Shown: piece by piece, positions 46,642 through 53,996 of the stretch | How the letters are laid out: each line of letters starts with the position of its first letter | Position numbering within the stretch: position 1 is the stretch's first letter | Source: Dryocola clanedunensis_A | Lineage (GTDB): Bacteria; Pseudomonadota; Gammaproteobacteria; Enterobacterales; Enterobacteriaceae | NCBI GenBank assembly: GCA_038405435.1 | Contig: JBBYHZ010000001.1 | Reading direction: 5' to 3' (one strand) | DNA: 64,000 nt | Position numbers and translations under genes: made by a program | The notes under the pieces: model-generated | The model's input: the letters and a program-made list of their open reading frames with translations, nothing else | The model's database searches: none | Told to the model about the DNA's origin: nothing

Positions 46642-47574
46642 ATGCGTTTAAAGCTAATAGCCACGGCTCTTATGATTGCCGCAGCGCCTTTTGTTCAGGC
46701 AAAAGAGCTGAAATCCATCGGGGTGACGGTGGGCGATCTCGCCAACCCGTTCTTCGTCCAGATTACCAAGGGTGCCGAGCTTGAGGCACGCAAGCTGGCG
46801 GGGGATAACGTGAAGGTTACGCTTGTCTCCAGCGGTTACGACCTGGGCCAGCAGGTTTCGCAGATCGATAATTTTATTGCCGCGAAGGTAGACATGATTA
46901 TCCTGAACGCGGCGGATTCGAAAGGGATCGGCCCGGCGGTGAAACGTGCGAAAGATGCAGGGATCGTCGTGGTCGCCGTTGACGTCGCAGCGGAAGGGGC
47001 GGATGCGACGATAACCTCGAACAACACCCAGGCGGGCGAGATGGCCTGTAAGTACATTGCGGATCGCTTAAAAGAGAAAGGCAACGTGGTGATCATCAAC
47101 GGACCGCCGGTCTCCGCCGTGCAGAACCGTGTCGAAGGCTGCGTGACCGAATTTAAAAAGCACCCGGACATCAAGATCCTTTCCTCTAATCAGAACGCCA
47201 AGGGCAGCCGTGAGGGTGGCCTGGAAGTGATGACGTCGCTACTGGCGGCGAATCCGAAGATCGACGGCGTGTTTGCCATTAACGATCCGACGGCGATCGG
47301 TGCCGATCTGGCGGCGAAACAGGCCCAGCGAAACGAGTTCTTTATCGTGGGCGTGGACGGTAGCCCGGATGCGGAAGAAGCGCTGAAGCGCGGCGGCAAT
47401 ACGCTGTTCGTGGCGACACCAGCCCAGGATCCGCAGGTCATGGCGGCAAAAGCCGTGGAGATCGGTTATGACATCCTTCAGGGCAAACCTGCGCCTAAAG
47501 AACCCGTGCTGATCCCGGTGACGATGATCGATAAAAACAATATCGGCACCTATAAGGGCTGGACGGTCAAGTAA
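46642..47574 (+). CDS. Periplasmic sugar-binding protein (RbsB family)
   Basis: A periplasmic binding protein of 310 residues: signal peptide to about residue 20 (AAPFVQA), then the type I binding fold (KSIGVTVGDLANPFFVQITKGAELEA). Typical hinge and ligand segments are seen: DSKGIGPAVKRAKDAGIVVVAVDV, AINDPTAIGAD and VGVDGSPDA. The start MRLKLIA at 46642 follows GAGGAAAAG. Unusually for the family, the binding-protein gene comes after the ATPase and permease. REP elements lie on both sides. Confidence 0.92.
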   Translation: MRLKLIATALMIAAAPFVQAKELKSIGVTVGDLANPFFVQITKGAELEARKLAGDNVKVTLVSSGYDLGQQVSQIDNFIAAKVDMIILNAADSKGIGPAVKRAKDAGIVVVAVDVAAEGADATITSNNTQAGEMACKYIADRLKEKGNVVIINGPPVSAVQNRVEGCVTEFKKHPDIKILSSNQNAKGSREGGLEVMTSLLAANPKIDGVFAINDPTAIGADLAAKQAQRNEFFIVGVDGSPDAEEALKRGGNTLFVATPAQDPQVMAAKAVEIGYDILQGKPAPKEPVLIPVTMIDKNNIGTYKGWTVK

Positions 47575-47583
47575 CGCTTACTG

Positions 47584-47667
47584 CCTGTCGGATGACGGCG
47601 TAAAAGCCTCATCCGACCTCCAACGTATTCATTTGTAGGTCTGATAAGCGCAGCGCCATCAGACATC
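47584..47667. repeat. REP pair between binding protein and isomerase
   Basis: Two palindromes: 47584-47617 (GTCGGATGACGGCGTAAAAGC type with ATCCGAC arms) and 47634-47667 (GTCTGAT with ATCAGAC arms). They lie in the gap before the isomerase. Confidence 0.7.
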
Positions 47668-47688
47668 AGGATGGGGAAATACAGCCTA

Positions 47689-48372
47689 ATGAAACGTTCA
47701 GAAGTGAATCAGATCCTGTCCCGGACTCGTGAATTTTTTATGCAGCACGACGTACATTTGCCTCCCTTCGCCGCATACGACCTGACGAAATGGCAGCAGC
47801 TGGATAAAGAACTCTGGCAGGAAGTGTTCGATCTAAAACTCGGCTGGGACGTGACGGCCTTTGGCGGCCACGATTTTCTGGCGCAGGGGCTGACGCTGTT
47901 CACCTTGCGTAACGGCTCGCCGGAGGGTGCGCCCTACCCTAAATGTTACGCAGAGAAAATCATGCACGTCCGTGAAGGGCAGCTTACCCCGATGCATTTC
48001 CACTGGCGTAAACGCGAGGACATTATCAATCGCGGCGGCGGCAATCTGATTGTCGAACTGTGGAATGCAGACCAGTTTGAACAACCGGAAGAGAGTGACG
48101 TCACGGTAGTTATCGACGGCTGCCGCCAGACCGTCGCGGCGGGAAGCCAGGTGCGCCTTTCACCAGGGGAAAGCATCTGCCTTGTACCCGGCGTCTATCA
48201 CAGTTTCTGGGGGGAATCTGGCTACGGCGACGTGCTGGTCGGCGAGGTGTCGACAATCAATGACGACGATCGCGATAACCGTTTCCTGAAGCCGCTGGAA
48301 CGCTTTAATGCCGTTATCGAAGACGAACCGGCGCGGCTTCTGTTGTGCAATGAGTATCGTCAGTACTTTTAA
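47689..48372 (+). CDS. D-lyxose isomerase
   Basis: An enzyme of 227 residues of the D-lyxose ketol-isomerase family (cupin fold), interconverting D-lyxose and D-xylulose; it closely matches the enzyme of E. coli O157:H7. The metal ligands and active site are visible in AEKIMHVREGQLTPMHFHWRKREDIINRGGGNL (His, His, Glu/Asp) and PGVYHSFWGE (last His). The start at 47689 (MKRSEVN) fits the family; an in-frame ATG at 47671 is possible but overlaps the likely ribosome site GGGGA. As the last gene after the ABC transporter it points to pentose use. Confidence 0.92.
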   Translation: MKRSEVNQILSRTREFFMQHDVHLPPFAAYDLTKWQQLDKELWQEVFDLKLGWDVTAFGGHDFLAQGLTLFTLRNGSPEGAPYPKCYAEKIMHVREGQLTPMHFHWRKREDIINRGGGNLIVELWNADQFEQPEESDVTVVIDGCRQTVAAGSQVRLSPGESICLVPGVYHSFWGESGYGDVLVGEVSTINDDDRDNRFLKPLERFNAVIEDEPARLLLCNEYRQYF

Positions 48373-48600
48373 TTATCCAGACATCACTGCAGAATTTTGG
48401 CGCTTTATGGATTAAACACAAATATTATTACTTTTTTAAGTAATAGCTAATATGCGAAACAGGTTCCAGAAATATGTAATAGCTGGCACTAAATTACATC
48501 AGGCTATCCATTACAAATATTTAAATTCCCAGTAAACTACATCGCGGGTGCTTAGGGCTTTCTGTCCTGAGCATGGCGAGGGATATTCCTGGAACTCAGG

Positions 48601-48658
48601 AAAAAGAAAGCCCCGGGCAACTTTAACGTTAACCCGAGGCTATCCCTCAACTCCACAC
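48601..48658 (-). ncRNA. Sok-like antisense RNA 1
   Basis: The minus-strand promoter TTGCCT (48688-48693) and TAATCT (48665-48670) have 17-bp spacing. The RNA would start near 48658 and end at a hairpin (48609-48617 with 48633-48641, one mismatch) followed by a TTTCTTTTT run at its 3' end, giving about 58 nt. It is complementary to the hok 1 leader about 47 bases before the toxin start. The 5' end matches the target loop CCACACA. Confidence 0.75.
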
Positions 48659-48704
48659 AAGTTGAGATTAGCCTCTTATTCGCCGCAAGGCAAGGAGAAG
48701 AGGC

Positions 48705-48860
48705 ATGAAGCCAACAAAATCTGTTGTCCTGTGTCTGTTAATTGTTTGTGTAACAATAATAGTCATAACCTTATTAACGCGCCGCAATTTATGTGAGGTG
48801 AAAATAAGGAGCGACAATCAGGAGGTGGTGGCTAAGCTGGCCTGCCCATTCGCGGGCTAG
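48705..48860 (+). CDS. hok: Hok-family toxin, copy 1
   Basis: A small inner-membrane toxin of 51 residues with the Hok plan: MKPTKSVVLC, one hydrophobic helix (about residues 7-24), TRRNLCEVKIR with the conserved Cys30, and the ending VVAKLACPFAG. Members depolarise the membrane when made without antitoxin. AGGAGAAGAGGC precedes the ATG. In this copy only, the frame starting at GTG 48548 runs 82 codons through the hok start in another frame, resembling a mok reading frame. The mRNA begins near 48546 and can pair its 5' GGGTGCTTA with 48916-48924. Confidence 0.92.
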   Translation: MKPTKSVVLCLLIVCVTIIVITLLTRRNLCEVKIRSDNQEVVAKLACPFAG

Positions 48861-49161
48861 CGCTCAACGGGCGGGGTTCGCCCCGCCCAACTTGTGAGGG
48901 AAAAGGGAGAAGTCTTAAGCACCCATTCTGACAGCTACGCGATCGAGTAATAACACTTCAGCCAATATTTCCCGATAACTTATTCACTAAGCTAATTGGT
49001 TATGAACATTATGCGAAGTTGGTCCAGAAAATAATGAAATCTACCCATGGATAATTACATCAGGTTATCCATTCCAAATATTTAAATTACCAGTAAACTA
49101 CATCGCGGGTGCTTAGGGCTTTCTGTCCTGAGCATGGCGAGGGATATTCCTGAACCTCAGG

Positions 49162-49219
49162 AAAAAGAAAGCCCCGGGCAACTTTAACGTTAACCCGAGG
49201 CTATCCCTCAACTCCGAAC
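49162..49219 (-). ncRNA. Sok-like antisense RNA 2
   Basis: Same structure as copy 1, shifted 561 bases: promoter TTGCCT-17-TAATCT, terminator hairpin and U tract. The target loop reads CCGAACA, differing from the other three. Confidence 0.75.
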
Positions 49220-49265
49220 AAGTTGAGATTAGCCTCTTATTCGCCGCAAGGCAAGGAGAAGAGGC

Positions 49266-49421
49266 ATGAAGCCAACAAAATCTGTTGTCCTGTGTCTGTT
49301 AATTGTTTGCGTAACAATAATAGTCATAACCTTATTAACGCGCCGCAATTTATGTGAGGTGAAAATAAGGAGCGACAATCAGGAGGTGGTGGCTAAGCTG
49401 GCCTGCTCATTCGCGGGCTAG
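49266..49421 (+). CDS. hok: Hok-family toxin, copy 2
   Basis: A 51-residue toxin identical to copy 1 except for Ser instead of Pro at residue 48 (ACSFAG). Ribosome site, leader and 3' fold-back sequence are conserved. The long overlapping frame of copy 1 is closed here by TGA after 14 codons. An in-frame leader frame from ATG (MARDIPEPQ...) ends at TAA before the toxin. Confidence 0.92.
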   Translation: MKPTKSVVLCLLIVCVTIIVITLLTRRNLCEVKIRSDNQEVVAKLACSFAG

Positions 49422-49722
49422 CGCTCAACGGGCGGGGTTCGCCCCGCCCAACTTGTGAGGGATAAGGGAGAAGTCTTAAGCACCCATTCTGACAGCTACG
49501 CGATCGAGTAATAACACTTCAGCCAATATTTCCCGATAACTTATTCACTAAGCTAATTGATTATGAATATTATGCGAAGTTGGTCCAGAAAATAATGAAA
49601 TCTATCCATGGATAATTACATCAGGTTATCCATTCCAAATATTTAAATAGTCGGTAAACTACATCGCGGGTGCTTAGGGCTTTCTGTCCTGAGCATGGCG
49701 AGGGATATTCCTGAACCTCAGG

Positions 49723-49780
49723 AAAAAGAAAGCCCCGGGCAACTTTAACGTTAACCCGAGGCTATCCCTCAACTCCCAAC
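49723..49780 (-). ncRNA. Sok-like antisense RNA 3
   Basis: Same promoter and terminator as copies 1 and 2. The target loop reads CCCAACA. Confidence 0.75.
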
Positions 49781-49826
49781 AAGTTGAGATTAGCCTCTTA
49801 TTCGCCGCAAGGCAAGGAGAAGAGGC

Positions 49827-49982
49827 ATGAAGCCAACAAAATCTGTTGTCCTGTGTCTGTTAATTGTTTGCGTAACAATAATAGTCATAACCTTATTAAC
49901 GCGCCGCAATTTATGTGAGGTGAAAATAAGGAGCGACAATCAGGAGGTGGTGGCTAAGCTGGCCTGCCCATTCGCGGACTAG
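49827..49982 (+). CDS. hok: Hok-family toxin, copy 3
   Basis: A 51-residue toxin identical to copy 1 except for Asp instead of Gly at the last residue (ACPFAD). The Cys30, membrane helix and ribosome site are intact. The mok-like frame is closed by the same TGA as in copy 2. Confidence 0.92.
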   Translation: MKPTKSVVLCLLIVCVTIIVITLLTRRNLCEVKIRSDNQEVVAKLACPFAD

Positions 49983-50283
49983 CGCTCAACGGGCGGGGTT
50001 CGCCCCGCCCAACTTGTGACGGAAAAGGGAGAAGTCTTAAGCACCCATTCTGACAGCTACGCGATCGAGTAATAACACCTCAGACAATATTCCCAGATAA
50101 CTTATTCATTAAGTTAATTGGTTCTGAAATTTATGCGAAGTATGTTCAGAAAACAATGAAATCCCTCTACGGATAATTACATCAGGTTATCCATTCCAAA
50201 TATTTAAATAGTCGGTAAACTACATCGCGGGTGCTTAGGGCTTTCTGTCCTGAGCATAGTGAGGGATATTCCTGAAACGCAGG

Positions 50284-50341
50284 AAAAAGAAAGCCCCGGG
50301 CAACTTTAACGTTAACCCGAGGCTATCCCTCAACTCCAAGC
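50284..50341 (-). ncRNA. Sok-like antisense RNA 4
   Basis: Same promoter and terminator as the other copies. The target loop reads CCAAGCA. Confidence 0.75.
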
Positions 50342-50387
50342 AAGTTGAGATTAGCCTCTTATTCGCCGCAAGGCAAGGAGAAGAGGC

Positions 50388-50543
50388 ATGAAGCCAACAA
50401 AATCTGTTGTCCTGTGTCTGTTAATTGTTTGCGTAACAATAATAGTCATAACCTTATTAACGCGCCGCAATTTATGTGAGGTGAAAATAAGGAGCGACAA
50501 TCAGGAGGTGGTGGCTAAGCTGGCCTGCTCATTCGCGGGCTAG
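50388..50543 (+). CDS. hok: Hok-family toxin, copy 4
   Basis: A 51-residue toxin with the same sequence as copy 2. The leader differs in a few bases, including loss of the ATG of the short leader frame (ATA, next codon GTG). The 3' fold-back TAAGCACCC is at 50599-50607, after which the array ends and the response regulator gene stops in the opposite direction. Confidence 0.92.
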   Translation: MKPTKSVVLCLLIVCVTIIVITLLTRRNLCEVKIRSDNQEVVAKLACSFAG

Positions 50544-50625
50544 CGCTCAACGGGCGGGGTTCGCCCCGCCCAACTTGTGACGGGTAAGGGAGAAGTCTTA
50601 AGCACCCATTCTTGACATAAATATT

Positions 50626-51360
50626 TTACGCGGCGTTATTTTCAGAATGAATAATGTCTGCGGCAAATACATAACCCACGCCGCGAACGGTTCTTATTAA
50701 AGTGGGCTGATGCGGATTCACCTCTATTTTTCTGCGCAGCCGCATAATGAGAACATCAATCGTTCTGTCGAAGATATCCATCGTTTCACCGTGCGTTAAC
50801 TCAAGTAGCTTTTCGCGTGATAAAACCTTTCGGGCATTTTGAATAAGTGCCAGCAGCAGCCCGTACTCTCCTTGAGTAAGATCCACCTGAGCCGCATGGG
50901 GATCGAAAAGCTGGCAACGATCCCTGTCCAGGCGCCAGCCGTTAAACTGTAGCCCCCTGCCTCTCTGTGGCACAGTTTCTGTCGCCAGCACGCCCGTGCG
51001 CCGCAAAACGGCTTTCAGGCGGGCAACAACAATCCGCGGATTGAAAGGTTTGCCGATGTAATCATCCGCCCCCATTTCCAGCCCGACCACCACGTCTGAC
51101 TCACTTCCCAGCCCGGTCAGCATTACCACCGGCAATTCGGGCCGCTGCCGCTGGATCTGCTGTAAAACCTGTAGGCCGTTAATATCCGGCAGCATCATAT
51201 CCAGCAGAACCAGCGCGATGTCTGGCTGCCCGGCAATCGCCTTCAGCGCCTCGTTGCCCGTATGACAAACCGTCACCGCAAAAACGTGCTCATTGAGCGT
51301 ATCGCGCAGCACCTCGCAAATCGCCAGATCGTCATCCACCACCAGTATCACAGGTTTCAT
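50626..51360 (-). CDS. OmpR-family response regulator
   Basis: A regulator of 244 residues: receiver domain with acidic pair VVDDD and phospho-acceptor Asp in VLLDMMLPD (near residue 53), Thr in VMLTG, Lys in GKPFNPR, then a winged-helix DNA-binding domain ending RTVRGVGYVFAAD. The start at 51360 (MKPVILVV) follows GGAG; the longer frame is disregarded. No kinase gene is adjacent. The hybrid kinase at 41.2-43.8 kb is the only kinase of this type in the window and may be its partner, separated by the transporter and the hok array. Confidence 0.88.
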   Translation of the reverse strand: MKPVILVVDDDLAICEVLRDTLNEHVFAVTVCHTGNEALKAIAGQPDIALVLLDMMLPDINGLQVLQQIQRQRPELPVVMLTGLGSESDVVVGLEMGADDYIGKPFNPRIVVARLKAVLRRTGVLATETVPQRGRGLQFNGWRLDRDRCQLFDPHAAQVDLTQGEYGLLLALIQNARKVLSREKLLELTHGETMDIFDRTIDVLIMRLRRKIEVNPHQPTLIRTVRGVGYVFAADIIHSENNAA

Positions 51361-51571
51361 TATTTTCTCCGGGGAGGAGGCCAGGGGATGGTAAGAGTGT
51401 GGGTGATTGTTGAAGGAGTGCCGCATAAATGGCAACTGCGCGTGCTGAATATTCAACCAGCGTCACAAAGGGCGGGCTGCTCGTCACGTCATTTTTGACG
51501 ATGTGGTGGTTTTCGTCAGGCTTCCTGCGCATTGCTCCATGCAGCATGGGCAAATACCCCTCATGTTGATG

Positions 51572-51587
51572 TGGCATAGATAATGCA
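51572..51587 (+). promoter_or_regulatory. Sigma-54 promoter of fdhF
   Basis: TGGCATAGATAATGCA has the GG-N10-GC pattern of -24/-12 promoters and lies 64 bases before fdhF. E. coli fdhF is transcribed by sigma-54 and FhlA with formate. Inverted TCGTCA/TGACGA motifs at 51481-51518 are possible upstream activator sites. Confidence 0.8.
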
Positions 51588-51651
51588 TTACCCGGGTAGA
51601 TGTGACGAATCTACAGGCGTCACACCCTTTAGCATTGACTGGAGCAACACG

Positions 51652-53799
51652 ATGAAAAAAGTCGTCACGGTTTGCCCCTATTGCGCCTCGGGTTGCAAAA
51701 TCAACCTCGTGGTCGATAACGGCAAAATCGTCAAGGCGGAAGGCGCGCAGGGTAAGACCAATCAGGGCGATCTGTGCCTGAAAGGCTATTACGGCTGGGA
51801 TTTCATTAATGATACTAAAATCCTCACCCCGCGCCTGAAATCGCCAATGATCCGCCGCCAGAAAGGCGGAAAGCTTGAATCCGTAAGCTGGGATGAGGCG
51901 CTGAACTATGTGAGCACTCGCCTTAGCGAAATCAAAGCGAAGCATGGCCCGGATGCCATCATGACCACGGGTTCATCCCGTGGTACGGGCAACGAGACTA
52001 ACTACATCATGCAAAAATTTGCGCGCGCCGTTATTGGTACTAATAACGTTGACTGCTGCGCACGCGTCTGACACGGCCCATCGGTTGCAGGTCTGCACCA
52101 GTCGGTCGGTAACGGCGCTATGAGCAACTCAATCGTCGAGATTGAGGATACCGATTTAGTCTTTGTCTTCGGGTATAACCCAGCTGATTCACACCCTATC
52201 GTGGCAAATCGCGTCATTCGCGCGAAGCAGAAAGGGGCGCAAATTGTGGTTATCGATCCGCGTAAAATTGAAACCGCGCGTATCGCCGACCTCCATTTGC
52301 AGCTGAAAAATGGATCTAACATCGCCCTGCTTAACGCGATTGGGCATGTGATCATCGAAGAGAATCTGTACGACAAGGCCTTCGTGGCGGAGCGTACTGA
52401 AGGCTTCGATGAGTACCGTAAAATTGTGGAGGGCTACACGCCTGAATCCGTGGAGGAGATAACCGGCCTGAAGGCTGCTGATATCCGCACGGCGGCACGT
52501 ATGTACGCGAATGCAAAAACGGCGACCATCCTGTGGGGCATGGGTGTTACCCAGTTCTATCAGGGCGTGGAAACCGTGCGCTCGCTGACCAGCCTTGCGC
52601 TGATGACCGGTAACCTTGGCAAGGCCAACGTCGGCGTTAACCCGGTGCGCGGCCAGAACAACGTTCAGGGTGCCTGCGATATGGGCGCGCTGCCGGATAC
52701 CTATCCGGGCTACCAGTACGTGAAGGACGAAAAGAGCCGCGAGAAGTTCGCCAAAGCCTGGGGCGTGCCGTCATTACCGGCGCACACGGGTTACCGTATC
52801 AGTGAGATCCCTCACCGCGTTGCGCACGGCGAAGTGCATGCGGCCTATATTATGGGTGAGGATCCGCTGCAAACGGATGCGGAACTTTCAGCGGTTCGTC
52901 AGGCGTTTGCCGATATGGAGCTGGTCATCGTGCAGGATATCTTCATGACCAAAACCGCGGCGGCCGCCGATGTGATTTTGCCGTCCACCTCCTGGGGTGA
53001 ACATGAAGGTGTTTACACCGCCGCCGACCGCGGTTTCCAGCGCTTCTTTAAAGCGGTGGAGCCAAAGTGGGACCTGAAAACGGACTGGCAGATCATCAGC
53101 GAAATCGCCACCCGCATGGGTTACGAAATGCATTACAACAACACCCAGGAAATCTGGGACGAGTTGCGTAACCTTTGCCCGGACTTCTTTGGTGCGACCT
53201 ACGAGAAGATGGGCGAGCTGGGGTATATCCAGTGGCCATGCCGCGATACCGATGAGTCGGACCAGGGGACTTCCTTCCTCTATGACGGCAAGTTCGACCG
53301 CGAAAACGGCCTGGGCCAGTTCTTCACCTGCGACTGGGCGCCGCCAGTCGATCGCATCACCGAAGAGTACCCAATGGTGCTGTCGACGGTGAGGGAAGTG
53401 GGCCATTACTCCTGCCGTTCGATGACCGGTAACTGCGCCGCGCTGGCAGCGCTGGCGGATGAGCCTGGCTATGCGCAGATTCATATCGACGATGCCGCTC
53501 GTCTGGGCATTGAGGATGAAGCGCTGATCTGGGTGCATTCGCGCAAAGGGAAAGTCATTACGCGTGCAAACGTGAGTGAACGCCCTAATAAAGGCGCGGT
53601 GTACATGACCTACCAGTGGTGGATCGGTGCCTGTAACGAGCTGGTGACGGAAAACCTCAGCCCGATTACCAAAACGCCGGAGTATAAGTACTGCGCCGTG
53701 CGTGTAGAAAAGATTGCCGATCAGCGGGCAGCAGAGCAGTACGTGATTGATGAGTACAGCAAGCTGAAGGCCAGCCTGCGCGAAAGCGCAGCGGGCTGA
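51652..53799 (+). CDS. fdhF: Formate dehydrogenase H, selenoprotein
   Basis: The catalytic subunit of formate hydrogenlyase, 715 residues as in E. coli. It oxidises formate to CO2 under anaerobic fermentation. An in-frame TGA at 52069-52071 is codon 140 and encodes selenocysteine (CCARV-Sec-HGP), so a plain translation shows two broken frames. N-terminal CPYCASGC and LCLKGYYG supply the 4Fe-4S cysteines; the rest binds two molybdopterin guanine dinucleotides (HPIVANRVI, GVNPVRGQNNVQGACDMGALPD). The start MKKVVTV follows GGAG. The sigma-54 promoter and a terminator at 53808-53839 frame it as a single-gene unit. Confidence 0.97.
52069..52110 (+). promoter_or_regulatory. SECIS element of fdhF
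   Basis: The UGA and the hairpin GGTTGCAGGTCTGCACC just after it match the E. coli fdhF selenocysteine insertion sequence that binds SelB. The loop AGGTCT contains the required bulged/loop bases. Confidence 0.9.
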
Positions 53800-53807
53800 T
53801 AGTACCA

Positions 53808-53839
53808 AACGGCCCCGGTGAGCCATCATCAGGGCCGTT
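53808..53839 (+). terminator. Terminator after fdhF
   Basis: An 8-bp stem AACGGCCC/GGGCCGTT with a 16-base loop, 9 bases past the stop. The T tract is poor, so it may be only a partial terminator. Confidence 0.55.
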
Positions 53840-53996
53840 ATCCCCTTCACAACGCCTCCCCGGCACGTCATGCGATCCCTGTTATCGTCAAACAATAAAT
53901 AACCGTGAGCAATATACTCACTCCCTTCCATACTTATGCCATCTGGCAAATTTTTGCTTACACGCACTGGATCTCTGCCGCTCCGGGAGAAATAAA

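Larger units (their letters stand above)
48485..50614 (+). repeat. Array of four 561-bp hok/sok units
   Basis: Four direct tandem copies with an exact period of 561 bp (toxin starts at 48705, 49266, 49827 and 50388). Each unit has a promoter-like segment (TAAACT -10), the 5' end GGGTGCTTA, a Sok antisense gene, the hok frame, a GC hairpin and a 3' TAAGCACCC complementary to the 5' end. Sequence between units drifts more than sequence inside them. Expansion of a chromosomal type I toxin-antitoxin locus is the simplest reading. Confidence 0.95.

Noticed and set aside
48485..50614. CRISPR array
   Set aside because: The repeats are 561 bp with coding content and no short repeat/spacer pattern.
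51652..53799. fdhF as a pseudogene with a premature stop
   Set aside because: The in-frame TGA is at the known selenocysteine position with a SECIS hairpin right after it, and the rest of the frame is intact.
52888..53967. 359-codon frame antisense to fdhF
   Set aside because: It is a shadow of fdhF on the other strand, with no domain and no ribosome site.
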